Below are positions 1 to 7,512 of a stretch of 7,512 nt of DNA, piece after piece. How positions within the stretch are numbered: the first letter of the stretch is position 1; each line of letters starts with the position of its first letter. The position numbers and the translations under genes are program-made. The notes beneath the pieces are model-generated. The model was not told the DNA's origin. It made no database searches and saw only the letters and a program-made list of their open reading frames with translations. Origin of the DNA: Sphingosinicella sp041621755 (GTDB lineage: Bacteria; Pseudomonadota; Alphaproteobacteria; Sphingomonadales; Sphingomonadaceae); assembly GCA_041621755.1 (NCBI GenBank), contig JBFKAE010000148.1:1-7512 (forward strand), read 5' to 3'.

Positions 1-620
1 ACAAGCTCTGGCGCTTCCCGACCAGTGAAATTGACCCCGTCGTGATCGAGGCGATCGCCCGCCATCTCGAACAGCCAGTGCCGTCTGGCACAAACAACAC
101 CGCCGACTGGCAGAATCGCAACGAAGCAAACAGCAATATAGTTGCAACGCTGCGAAAGGGCTCCACGATCGAACAGCGCGAACAGCTTCTGACACTGAAC
201 GCAGGCATCCGGCTGCATGAAGACGTGGTGATAGTCACGATCACAGACCCGGGAAACAATGAGCCCACGACTATCTCTGTCCCCATGAAGTTTGTGCGCA
301 AGGGCCATGAACTGAAGATCGCGCTGTCTCCCGACAATCGATCTCCGGCAACGTCACCCGACCCGGTTCTGGTCAAGCTCATCGGACAGGCCTTTGCCGC
401 GCGCCAGCATCTTGTCGAGGGTCAGGCGCGGAAAACCGTTTCAGACTATAGCAGGCGTCACCTGAAGAAGCTGGCGCGGCTGTCCTGGCTTGCCCCTGAC
501 ATCGTCTCTGATATTCTCGAAGGGCGTCAGCCACCAAATCTCACAGCCCGCTACATCTTGCGCTGCGGTGACGTCCCGCTCGACTGGTCCGGGCAACGTG
601 AATTTCTCGGGTTTAGCTAA
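1..620 (+). CDS. Large serine recombinase, C-terminal part (5' end outside window)
   Basis: This is a partial gene, open from the left edge (first full codon at base 3) to a TAA at 618-620; about 205 residues are visible. I recognise the C-terminal region of site-specific recombinases of the large serine type found in alphaproteobacterial islands and prophages. The visible part starts with a LWRFPTSEID stretch, which in these proteins follows the zinc-ribbon domain. It ends with the characteristic tail: an ARLSWLAPDIVSDILEGRQP helix-turn-helix-like segment and then PLDWSGQREFLGF just before the stop. The N-terminal resolvase domain with the catalytic serine is not in the window, so activity cannot be judged. 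The family cuts and rejoins DNA at attachment sites to integrate or excise an element. The gene reads toward the 3' end of the tRNA-Thr gene about 210 bp downstream, which would suit an island edge. The family call is fairly firm; its substrate is unknown. Confidence 0.8.
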   Translation, partial: KLWRFPTSEIDPVVIEAIARHLEQPVPSGTNNTADWQNRNEANSNIVATLRKGSTIEQREQLLTLNAGIRLHEDVVIVTITDPGNNEPTTISVPMKFVRKGHELKIALSPDNRSPATSPDPVLVKLIGQAFAARQHLVEGQARKTVSDYSRRHLKKLARLSWLAPDIVSDILEGRQPPNLTARYILRCGDVPLDWSGQREFLGFS

Positions 621-684
621 ACTCAGCCCCTCTCCACGCGCACATCCCCATCTGCAACTGGTGCCAGCGTTTTGGCCCTTCAGA

Positions 685-710
685 GATATGGCCCAGACGT
701 GCGCCATATC
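685..710. repeat. Perfect 8-bp inverted repeat between recombinase and tRNA-Thr
   Basis: The arms GATATGGC (685-692) and GCCATATC (703-710) are exact reverse complements separated by 10 bases. No T-run follows on either strand, so a simple intrinsic terminator is not supported. It could be a protein-binding dyad, for example an operator or a recombinase-related site, or a weak RNA hairpin after the recombinase gene. The rest of 621-833 holds no convincing gene; I see only an imperfect dyad around 752-768. Confidence 0.4.
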
Positions 711-833
711 CGCGCGCCAGAATCGTCTCTGTTTGCGGCACGGAATAATGACAGAACACAAGTGTCTGAAATCAAGTAAGAACTTATAGACAGGCCGGTA
801 CGTTTCGGCGCCAGCCGGATATCGAGGACTGAA

Positions 834-908
<75 letters not shown>

Positions 909-929
909 CCATATGTGTCGGGCGGCGGT

Positions 930-959
930 GCTATGGGCGACGCAGTGGCACCTTGTCAA
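930..959 (-). promoter_or_regulatory. Sigma70-type promoter for tRNA-Thr
   Basis: On the minus strand there is a perfect -35 box TTGACA (plus positions 954-959). An 18-base spacer separates it from a weaker -10 candidate, CATAGC (plus 930-935, 3 of 6 consensus bases). Transcription would start near 923, giving a leader of about 15 bases before the tRNA 5' end at 908, a normal distance for a tRNA gene. The -35 sits in a near-palindrome, CTTGTCAAG on the plus strand, so it also offers a TTGTCA box pointing toward the small ORF at 1032. I found no good -10 in that direction. Confidence 0.6.
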
Positions 960-1031
960 GCAAGCCGCATCGGGTCACATACGATCCGCAATCCATGACG
1001 CGCCGAAACAGGACAGGACAAGGCACAGATA

Positions 1032-1184
1032 ATGTCCGAAAAACGCGAAACATCGCAGCAAAAAGCCGCCGCAAAAAAAGCGCGTCTGGCAGCGGCGCTG
1101 CGTCGCAACCTGCGTCGCCGCAAGGCGCCGGGCAGCACAGCGGAAAATACGGACGACACCAAGGCCGAGCCACCTGCCGATTAG
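1032..1184 (+). CDS. Small basic Ala/Arg/Lys-rich conserved hypothetical protein (50 aa)
   Basis: This short ORF encodes 50 residues, beginning MSEKRETSQQKAAAKKARL and ending KAEPPAD before a TAG at 1182-1184. Residues 9-33 form a strongly basic, alanine-rich stretch (AAAKKARLAAALRRNLRRRK) likely to be helical. The tail, from about residue 34, is acidic and polar (TAENTDDTKAEPPAD). There is no signal peptide or membrane segment. A purine-rich AGGACAAGG sequence about 10 bases before the ATG can serve as the ribosome-binding site. From memory it resembles very short hypothetical proteins annotated in sphingomonads, often near murA, with a KARLAAALRxNLxRRK core; murA is not in this window. Function is unknown. 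The charge pattern would suit nucleic acid or ribosome binding, but that is inference. The stop lies 9 bp from the stop of the convergent aminopeptidase gene. Confidence 0.7.
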   Translation: MSEKRETSQQKAAAKKARLAAALRRNLRRRKAPGSTAENTDDTKAEPPAD

Positions 1185-1193
1185 CCACACGGC

Positions 1194-2990
1194 CTATATC
1201 GGGCGTGTTGCGGCCTCCAGCCACGGTTTGACTTCCGCCGGAAGCGCCTCCGACAGTGCGTCGCGAACGCGCGCGTGGTAAGCGTTCAACCATTGCCGTT
1301 CTGCATCGGTCAGCAGGCTGTCATCGACCAGGTCCAGATCAATCGGCGCAAGCGTCAACGATTCAAAGCCGAGCATGTCCTGCTCTGCCCCCGCGACATC
1401 GACCGGGACGACCAGCACCAGATTTTCAATACGGATGCCGTATTCGCCGCTTTTGTAATAGCCCGGCTCGTCAGACAGGATCATGCCTGCGGCAAGCGGT
1501 TCATCATCACCTGCCGTTGCGATACGCTGTGGTCCCTCGTGCACGTTGAGATAACTGCCAACACCATGTCCAGTGCCATGCGCATAATCGACACCGGCGG
1601 CCCAAAGAAACTGGCGCGCCAGCGCATCAAGCTGGCCACCGCGTGTTCCTGTTGGAAAAATCGCGGTTGCAAGCGCAATATGACCTTTGAGGACGCGCGT
1701 GAAGCGGTCGCGCATTTCGGGTGTGGGTGTACCGACAACCAACGTCCGGGTGACATCGGTTGTGCCATCAGGATACTGGCCACCACTGTCGACGAGAAAA
1801 ATACTGTCATTTCCAATATGTCGGCTCGACGCTTCGCTGACCCGGTAGTGCGGAATGGCGGCATTCGGCCCGGACCCTGAAATTGTATCGAACGACAGGT
1901 CGCGCAGCAGATTTGATTCGCGGCGAAAACTTTCAAGTTTCTCCGCCACGCCAAGCTCGGTGAGGCCGCCTTTGGGGGCTTCGCCATCAAACCAGTGCAA
2001 GAAACGCGTAAGCGCCACGCCGTCACGATGATGCGCATCGCGCGTGCCTTGAATCTCGACCGGATTCTTGATTGCCTTTGCAAGAGCACACGGATCGCGC
2101 GCTTCTATAATATTTGCGCCCGCGGCATCGCCTGCCGATTCGATGGCCTGAAAAATCGCGACCACTGCGCTTGATGGATCGACAATAACGGTTTTCCCGG
2201 TCGCCCCCAGCGCTTCAAGCGCCGCTGTAAATGCCGTGCGATCAGCAATTTCGACGTCGTCACCGAGGTGGTCGCGGACGTCATCATCCACCTTGGCGAG
2301 GTCCGTAAACAACGCTGCACTGCCATCGGCACGAACCATCGCAAAGGCAAGCGCCACGGGCGTACGCGCGACGTCGCGTCCCCTGATATTGAACAACCAC
2401 GCAATCGAATCAAGTGCAGCAATGACAACAGTGTCCGCCTTTTTTGACTGAAGCCATTTTGCAATGTCGGCACGTTTGTCCGCCGATGAACGCCCGGCCA
2501 GATGATCACCGTGCACCTCGATCTTGGCGCGCGATGGCGTCGGTCGATCGGCCCATATCCGATCAATCGGGTTTGTGGTCACCGCGACAAGCTCGGCGCC
2601 ATTTTCGGCCAGTTTCCGTGTTGCCTCCTTGACCCAAAGCCGTGTGTGCAGCCACGGGTCATAGCCGATGCGCTGACCTGATTTCACATGATCGGCAAGC
2701 CAGTCGGCAACGCGGACCTTGGGCACATTCTGAAAGCTGTAAAGGTCAGCATCAACCTGGTCGCGCACCTGCAGCGTGTAGCGTCCGTCGGTAAAAATCG
2801 CGGCTTCGTCCGCCAATATCACAGCGGAACCAGCCGAACCCTCAAAACCCGTCAGCCAGGCCAGACGCTGGGCATAGCTGCCGACATATTCGCTCATATG
2901 CTCGTCGGTAAGCGGCACAACGAAACCGTCGAGCTTATCTGCCGAAATCTGCGTGCGAAGAGCGGTCAGGCGATCTTTATGCGTCAACAT
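1194..2990 (-). CDS. Aminopeptidase P family metallopeptidase (M24B, Xaa-Pro aminopeptidase)
   Basis: The product is a predicted cytoplasmic enzyme of 598 residues that removes the N-terminal amino acid from peptides whose second residue is proline, using two metal ions (usually manganese). It has the long three-domain architecture of eukaryotic-type APP1 (about 620 residues) rather than the roughly 440-residue E. coli PepP form: two creatinase-like N-terminal domains (roughly residues 5-300) and a C-terminal pita-bread catalytic domain. All expected metal ligands are visible: D401 (LVDSGGQY), D412 (TTDVTRT), H475 (HGTGHGVG), E508 (SDEPGYY) and E522 (IRIENL). The supporting histidines H381 (IPHYRV), H471 and H484 (NVHEGP) are also present. 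I chose the ATG at 2988-2990 because GGAG lies 6 bases upstream and homology begins there; an in-frame ATG at 3026 would add 12 residues but has no ribosome-binding site. It is transcribed divergently from the c-di-GMP gene. No signal peptide is seen. Confidence 0.93.
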   Translation of the reverse strand: MLTHKDRLTALRTQISADKLDGFVVPLTDEHMSEYVGSYAQRLAWLTGFEGSAGSAVILADEAAIFTDGRYTLQVRDQVDADLYSFQNVPKVRVADWLADHVKSGQRIGYDPWLHTRLWVKEATRKLAENGAELVAVTTNPIDRIWADRPTPSRAKIEVHGDHLAGRSSADKRADIAKWLQSKKADTVVIAALDSIAWLFNIRGRDVARTPVALAFAMVRADGSAALFTDLAKVDDDVRDHLGDDVEIADRTAFTAALEALGATGKTVIVDPSSAVVAIFQAIESAGDAAGANIIEARDPCALAKAIKNPVEIQGTRDAHHRDGVALTRFLHWFDGEAPKGGLTELGVAEKLESFRRESNLLRDLSFDTISGSGPNAAIPHYRVSEASSRHIGNDSIFLVDSGGQYPDGTTDVTRTLVVGTPTPEMRDRFTRVLKGHIALATAIFPTGTRGGQLDALARQFLWAAGVDYAHGTGHGVGSYLNVHEGPQRIATAGDDEPLAAGMILSDEPGYYKSGEYGIRIENLVLVVPVDVAGAEQDMLGFESLTLAPIDLDLVDDSLLTDAERQWLNAYHARVRDALSEALPAEVKPWLEAATRPI

Positions 2991-3104
2991 TCTGCGCTCC
3001 AAAGCGGGGACTTTACACGTCCGCATGCGCCAAAATCACATTCCAGGTCAAATGCGAAGGCTTTGTTAAATATCCTGTGCCATGATGCAAATACCACCAA
3101 AACG

Positions 3105-3114
3105 GAATATATTC
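3105..3114. promoter_or_regulatory. 10-bp AT-rich palindrome over the translation start region of the c-di-GMP gene
   Basis: GAATATATTC is a perfect palindrome ending two bases before the ATG at 3117. It occupies the place where a Shine-Dalgarno sequence would sit; only a weak GGA (3104-3106) is present. It may be a repressor-binding site or may simply be chance in an AT-rich leader. A weak promoter candidate lies upstream: TTGTTA at 3063-3068 and TGCAAA at 3086-3091, spaced 17 bases. The rest of the divergent region 2991-3116 shows no clear terminator, riboswitch or strong promoter for the minus-strand aminopeptidase gene. Confidence 0.25.
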
Positions 3115-3116
3115 AG

Positions 3117-5483
3117 ATGTTTGATCGTTTGTCCGCTCTAACCGACCAGTTTCAATCGAATTATGCCCTGATTGCTGTCGGCGTTTGCATGTTATCGTCG
3201 CTGACAGCGGTCAGACTGCTTGCCCGCGGCGTTGTCGCCCGAGGCGAAGCCCGACCGATATGGTTGATTCTTTCAGGAATCTCAATAGGTTTTGGCGCAT
3301 GGTCGACGCATTTCATGACCATGCTGGCCTATGATCCGGGCGTTGCGACAGGGCATGGCCCGGTCGGGATGGTCATGGCGCTTATCCTTGCCGTCTTGAT
3401 GATGACGGCGGCGATTTACACAACCGCCAACGTCACAGGCTGGATTCGTGTTTTTGCAGGTGGCATCATTTTCGTGCTTGGCGTTGCCGCAATGCATTAT
3501 ACCAGCATGAACGATTTTCGTATCAACGGTACGATTTTTTATAACAAGCCCTATATGATTGCCGGTCTCGTTGTAGCGACCGCCTTTGCGGTCGGCAGTT
3601 TTGCCGTATTTGGCGACGCCAAATCGACTCTAAAACAGGCGCTGAGCGGCATCTTTCTCGGTCTGTCGATCACGACATTTCATGTGCTGAACATGGCGAG
3701 CATGCATGTCGTGTCAAAGCCCGGAGCGGCGGGCGGCGCGCTTGTTATTTCCGACGCTGCGATCGCCGTTTCTATCGGCGCCATGACACTGGTCGTTATC
3801 GCAACAGGCCTTGGCGCCGCACTTGTCGATGCGCAGAGCAGTGAAAAAGCCGTCGAACGCCTGCGTCGGCTGGCCAATGGCACTTTTGAAGGTATCGTCA
3901 TCACCACGCATGGGAGAATTGTCGATGCCAATAACAGCTTCCTCAACCTAGTCCGCGCCAGTCGCGAGGAATTGCTCGGCAAGCCCGTGGAAAACAGCAT
4001 ATTGGAGCGCGGCTATAGCCAGACCGGCAATGACGATGCCCTGCTCAGCCCCTATGATCGCAGCGAGGCCTTTCCCGTTGAAGTGCGTTCGCGCAGTCTT
4101 TCAGAAGACAAAAGCGAGACTGTCTATGCCATTCGTGACCTTCGCGAACAGCGCAGAGCCGAGGAAGAAATCAGGCACCTGGCGCAGCATGACGCCACAA
4201 CGCAACTGCTCAACCGCAATGCGTTCATGAACCGGCTTGACATGATGCTGGAACGCGCGTCGACCGAACAGGAACCAGCGGCACTGCTGTTCATCGACCT
4301 TGATCTGTTCAAGAACGTCAATGATGTGCACGGGCACCGGGCTGGTGACCATGTCATCATGGAAGTCGCAAGCCGACTGCGAACCGTGATGAAAGGGACA
4401 ACGATCATCGGACGCGTCGGCGGCGATGAATTTGTCGTTGCGATCTATGGCGGCGCGCAACCAAAGGACGCGGCGCAATGTGCGCACAACATCATCGAGG
4501 AATTGCAGCGCGAAATTATCTTTGAAGAACAACAGATTGAAATTTCCGCCAGTGTTGGCGTCAGCCTGTTCCCCGACGATACAGACAGCGCGTCCGATCT
4601 TGTGGCATTTGCGGACATGGCGCTTTACCGTGCAAAGAAAAGCGGACGCAACACCGCCTGTTTTTTCAGCCACGAGATGGACGAATCCGTGCGCGATCGC
4701 CGTCGCCTCGCGCGCGACCTCAAAAAAGGCATTGATAACAATGAATTGCTTCTAAGTTACCAGCCTCTGGCATCGATGACCGACGGCCGGGTTGTCGGCT
4801 TTGAAGCGCTGGTGCGCTGGCAACATCCAGTGCGCGGCCTGATGCAGCCCGATGATTTCATTCTGGTTGCCGAGGAAAACGGCCTCATCATCGCGCTTGG
4901 CAATTGGGTGCTGGAGCGCGCTTGCTCCGAGGCTGCGCAATGGGAGCGCCCGTTCCGCGTAGCGATCAATATTTCCGCACTGCACCTGCAGGACAATTCG
5001 CTGGTGGCGCGTGTGCATGAAACGCTGGTGAATACCGGGCTATCGCCCTCGCGGCTGGAGATTGAAATCACAGAATCCGCTCTGTTCCTCGATCAGGCGC
5101 GCGCGCTGTCGAACCTGCGCCGCCTGAAGGCGCTTGGCGTGCGTATCGCTATGGACGACTTTGGCACCGGCTATTCGTCGCTATCAACGTTGAATGCGTT
5201 TCCGTTTGACCGAATCAAGATCGACCGCAGCTTTGTCGAGGATGTCGGCCGCACAGAGCAGTCAAGGATGATCGTCCGGGCGATCGTCGGCCTGGGGCAC
5301 AGTCTTGGCGTGCCGATCACCGCAGAAGGCGTCGAAACCGAAGAGCAGATGGAGTTCTTGCGTAGCGAAGGCTGTGATCAGGCGCAGGGCTTCCTGATCG
5401 GCCGCCCCGAAGCAATTGGCCTGCATTCGGAGCATTTCTCGCCGGCAACCAGCACGCCATCAGCCGTTGCCAAGGCATCCTGA
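3117..5483 (+). CDS. Membrane MHYT-PAS-GGDEF-EAL diguanylate cyclase/phosphodiesterase
   Basis: This 788-residue inner-membrane protein is predicted to make and/or degrade the second messenger cyclic di-GMP. Residues 15-236 form an MHYT sensor with about seven membrane segments and the repeated His motifs STHFMTM (H65), AAMHYTS (H127) and ASMHVV (H197), thought in the family to bind copper and sense a gas or redox signal. A PAS-like domain follows (about 245-345). The GGDEF domain (about 355-515) keeps D394, N402, D411 and an intact GGDEF at 435-439. It lacks the RxxD inhibitory site (KGTT at 426-429). The EAL domain (about 530-775) keeps EAL at 563-565, N618, E650, DDFGTG (D680, D681), K701, E737 and Q757, so phosphodiesterase activity is expected. 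The ATG at 3117 was chosen because the frame upstream runs antisense through the aminopeptidase gene and the first membrane helix follows shortly after. The Shine-Dalgarno is weak. The gene appears monocistronic. Confidence 0.93.
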   Translation: MFDRLSALTDQFQSNYALIAVGVCMLSSLTAVRLLARGVVARGEARPIWLILSGISIGFGAWSTHFMTMLAYDPGVATGHGPVGMVMALILAVLMMTAAIYTTANVTGWIRVFAGGIIFVLGVAAMHYTSMNDFRINGTIFYNKPYMIAGLVVATAFAVGSFAVFGDAKSTLKQALSGIFLGLSITTFHVLNMASMHVVSKPGAAGGALVISDAAIAVSIGAMTLVVIATGLGAALVDAQSSEKAVERLRRLANGTFEGIVITTHGRIVDANNSFLNLVRASREELLGKPVENSILERGYSQTGNDDALLSPYDRSEAFPVEVRSRSLSEDKSETVYAIRDLREQRRAEEEIRHLAQHDATTQLLNRNAFMNRLDMMLERASTEQEPAALLFIDLDLFKNVNDVHGHRAGDHVIMEVASRLRTVMKGTTIIGRVGGDEFVVAIYGGAQPKDAAQCAHNIIEELQREIIFEEQQIEISASVGVSLFPDDTDSASDLVAFADMALYRAKKSGRNTACFFSHEMDESVRDRRRLARDLKKGIDNNELLLSYQPLASMTDGRVVGFEALVRWQHPVRGLMQPDDFILVAEENGLIIALGNWVLERACSEAAQWERPFRVAINISALHLQDNSLVARVHETLVNTGLSPSRLEIEITESALFLDQARALSNLRRLKALGVRIAMDDFGTGYSSLSTLNAFPFDRIKIDRSFVEDVGRTEQSRMIVRAIVGLGHSLGVPITAEGVETEEQMEFLRSEGCDQAQGFLIGRPEAIGLHSEHFSPATSTPSAVAKAS

Positions 5484-5586
5484 TATTTTTTAGGCATGCC
5501 GCCGCGTAGCGGCTCGACACCTGATCCCAGTCAACTATTGTCCCGGCCAGCCGCTGTCCCTTCAGCACGACCGGATATCAAACCAG

Positions 5587-7512
5587 ATGACATCTATGAT
5601 CGCCACTGCCAACACACGCCCGTCACCCCCCGTCGCGGCGCGCGTGCCCCATAGCTACACGCGGCACGGCACGACCATCGAAGACCCTTATGCCTGGCTG
5701 CGCGACCCCGGCTATCCGACGGTCAACAGCAAGGAGATCCTCGATTATCTAAACGCCGAGAACGCTTATTTCGAAGCGGTGATGGCGCCGCACAAGCCCC
5801 TCATCGATACAATCTTCGAGGAACTGAAAGCGCGTATAAAGTCCGATGAGGCAAGCGTGCCGCAAAGGGACGGCGATTATCTTTACTGGTACGCCTTTTG
5901 CGACGGTGCGGAATATAAGACCTGGTATCGATGCCTCGCACAGAACAACAGCACCCCCGATAATTCTGAGATCATTCTCGACGAACGCGCTCTTGCCAAT
6001 GGACACGATTATTTCCGGCTTGGCGGCATCGCGATCAGTCCAAATGGCAGGCTGCTTGCCTACGCCGCCGATACGAGCGGCGCTGAACGCTATAAATTGA
6101 AAATTCGCGATCTCGCGCGCGGAGAGGATTTGCCCGACATCATCGAAAACTGGCGCTATGGGCTGGTCTGGGCGGCAGATTCGAACAGCTTGCTTTATAC
6201 CGACGCTGATGAAAACTGGCGCTCGAAGACCGTTTATCATCACAGGCTTGGCGATCCGCAAAGCAAGGATCGTGCGGTTTATACCGAGACAAGCGAAGAA
6301 TTCAGCGTCTCGCTCGACCGCACACAGTCGCGCCGCTTTGCGATCATCACGGCGGGCGACAATGCAACAAGCGAAGTTCAGTTGATGGCGACGAACGATT
6401 TTGCCGCCCCGCCGATCCTCGTTTCAGCGCGCAAACCGGGACGAACCTACGACCTTGACGAGCGCGAAGGCACATTGTTCATCCGTGTCAACGACACACA
6501 CACGAATTTTCGCGTTGTCACCGCACCTGTAGCGCGTCCCGACGACTGGTCGGAGCTGATCGCGGGGTCGGATCGCCATTATATTCGCAGCCTGACCAGC
6601 TTTGAAAATATCCTCGTTATCGAGGAACGCGTCGATGGGCTGGCGCAGATTCGCCTGCGCGACTACGAAACGCAAGCCGACCGCTATATCGCCTTTCCCG
6701 AGGCAAGCTATGACGGCGCCCTTGGCAATAATCCCGAATATAGGATCGACACGCTGCGGCTTGGTTATGAGTCGATGGTGACGCCAAAAACGGTGTTCGA
6801 CTACGATCTTGCATCCGATACGCTGGAGACCCGAAAGGTGCAGGAAATCCCAAGTGGATATGACGCCTCCGCCTATGTCACCGAACGGCTGATCGCGCCT
6901 GCGCGTGATGGCAGCAGCGTGCCGGTCTCTCTCGTCTACAAAAAAGGTTTCCCAAAAGACGGCAGCCGCCCGCTGCACCTTTATGCCTATGGGGCTTATG
7001 GACATGCCATACCGCCCGGCTTCAACAGTGCGCGCCTGTCACTGCTCGATCGCGGATTTGCGTTTGCGATCGCGCATATTCGCGGCGGAGACGATCTTGG
7101 ATATCAATGGTATCTCGATGGCAAGCTTGAAAAACGTACCAATACATTCAATGACTTCATCGATGTGACGCGTTATCTTGTCGAGATGGGATATAGTTCG
7201 GCCGGAAAAATCGCCGCGTCTGGCGGATCGGCGGGGGGCGAGTTGATGGGCGCCATCATCAATCAGGCACCCGAACTCTATGGCGCTGTTGCCGCGCACG
7301 TCCCCTTTGTCGATGTGCTGAACACGATGCTTGACGATTCGCTGCCGTTGACACCGGGAGAATGGCCCGAATGGGGCAATCCGATCACCGACAAGACGGC
7401 GTTTGACCTGCTTTTGAGCTACAGCCCCTATGACAATGTCAGGCCGCAGGCTTATCCACCCTTGCTCATCACAGCCGGACTGAACGATCCGCGCGTCACC
7501 TATTGGGAACCG
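5587..7512 (+). CDS. S9A serine peptidase, oligopeptidase B (protease II) type, 3' end outside window
   Basis: This open frame runs from an ATG at 5587 to the window edge without a stop; 642 residues are visible and the family is usually about 690-720 long. The family cleaves short peptides, typically after Arg or Lys, and a beta-propeller keeps out folded proteins. It acts in the cytoplasm or periplasm; no signal peptide is evident here. The N-terminal part (about 15-430) is the propeller, opening with a typical HGTTIEDPYAWLRD. The alpha/beta-hydrolase domain follows, with the oxyanion-region motif YAYGAYG (466-472), IRGGDDLGYQWY, and the nucleophile Ser548 in SGGSAGG. HVPFVDVLNTMLD and EWPEWGNP are typical of oligopeptidase B rather than prolyl oligopeptidase. 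The catalytic Asp is D634 (LNDPRV), 86 residues after the serine, matching the family. The catalytic His would lie some 35 residues further on, outside the window. An in-frame ATG at 5596 is an alternative start; neither has a clear Shine-Dalgarno. The upstream gap (5484-5586) shows no strong promoter. Confidence 0.93.
   Translation, partial: MTSMIATANTRPSPPVAARVPHSYTRHGTTIEDPYAWLRDPGYPTVNSKEILDYLNAENAYFEAVMAPHKPLIDTIFEELKARIKSDEASVPQRDGDYLYWYAFCDGAEYKTWYRCLAQNNSTPDNSEIILDERALANGHDYFRLGGIAISPNGRLLAYAADTSGAERYKLKIRDLARGEDLPDIIENWRYGLVWAADSNSLLYTDADENWRSKTVYHHRLGDPQSKDRAVYTETSEEFSVSLDRTQSRRFAIITAGDNATSEVQLMATNDFAAPPILVSARKPGRTYDLDEREGTLFIRVNDTHTNFRVVTAPVARPDDWSELIAGSDRHYIRSLTSFENILVIEERVDGLAQIRLRDYETQADRYIAFPEASYDGALGNNPEYRIDTLRLGYESMVTPKTVFDYDLASDTLETRKVQEIPSGYDASAYVTERLIAPARDGSSVPVSLVYKKGFPKDGSRPLHLYAYGAYGHAIPPGFNSARLSLLDRGFAFAIAHIRGGDDLGYQWYLDGKLEKRTNTFNDFIDVTRYLVEMGYSSAGKIAASGGSAGGELMGAIINQAPELYGAVAAHVPFVDVLNTMLDDSLPLTPGEWPEWGNPITDKTAFDLLLSYSPYDNVRPQAYPPLLITAGLNDPRVTYWEP

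Noticed and set aside
2991..3026. Longer start for the aminopeptidase (ATG at 3026)
   Set aside because: No ribosome-binding site precedes it and the 12 extra residues look unrelated to the family; the ATG at 2990 has GGAG at the right distance.
2688..3116. Upstream in-frame extension of the c-di-GMP gene (143 extra residues from an ATG at 2688)
   Set aside because: This stretch runs antisense through the N-terminal coding part of the aminopeptidase gene and gives no recognisable domain; the MHYT protein naturally begins at 3117.
5464..5491. Possible terminator at the end of the c-di-GMP gene (TGCC-AA-GGCA followed by a run of six T)
   Set aside because: The stem is only 4 bp with a 2-base loop and the T-run begins several bases after it; too weak to call.
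5501..5513. Hairpin GCCGC-GTA-GCGGC in the gap before the oligopeptidase gene
   Set aside because: No T-run follows on the plus strand; on the minus strand the tract after the stem is A-rich, so it is not an intrinsic terminator, and the short stem may be chance.
5749..6261. 170-codon open frame on the minus strand inside the oligopeptidase gene
   Set aside because: It lies opposite clear oligopeptidase B propeller coding sequence and its translation matches nothing I recognise; it is a GC-driven shadow frame. The same applies to the minus-strand frames at 4101-4673 and 6424-7005.

Overview
The window looks like ordinary alphaproteobacterial chromosome, most likely from a sphingomonad. The tRNA-Thr(GGT), the recombinase C-terminus, the short Arg/Lys/Ala-rich ORF, the codon use and the moderately high GC all fit this. 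The assignment comes from family resemblance recalled from memory, not from a search. There is no CRISPR array, insertion sequence or rRNA, and I see no clearly new defence or mobile system.

Layout from left to right. The window opens inside a plus-strand gene encoding the C-terminal part of a large serine recombinase (ends at 620). About 210 bp without a gene follows, holding a perfect 8-bp inverted repeat. A minus-strand tRNA-Thr(GGT) with encoded CCA lies at 834-908, with a good sigma70-type promoter just upstream of it. A 50-residue basic protein is encoded at 1032-1184 (+). It converges, with a 9-bp gap, on a minus-strand metallo-aminopeptidase P gene (1194-2990). A 126-bp divergent intergenic region separates that gene from a plus-strand MHYT-PAS-GGDEF-EAL cyclic-di-GMP enzyme (3117-5483). 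After another 103 bp comes a plus-strand S9A serine peptidase of the oligopeptidase B type, which runs off the right edge.

How the genes relate. The two peptidases are both enzymes of intracellular peptide breakdown: one removes an N-terminal residue before proline, the other cuts after basic residues in short peptides. They flank a membrane-bound c-di-GMP turnover enzyme, but differing strands and separate intergenic regions argue against one operon. The recombinase tail facing the 3' end of a tRNA gene is the only hint of an accessory region. The island, if there is one, would lie mostly to the left of this window.
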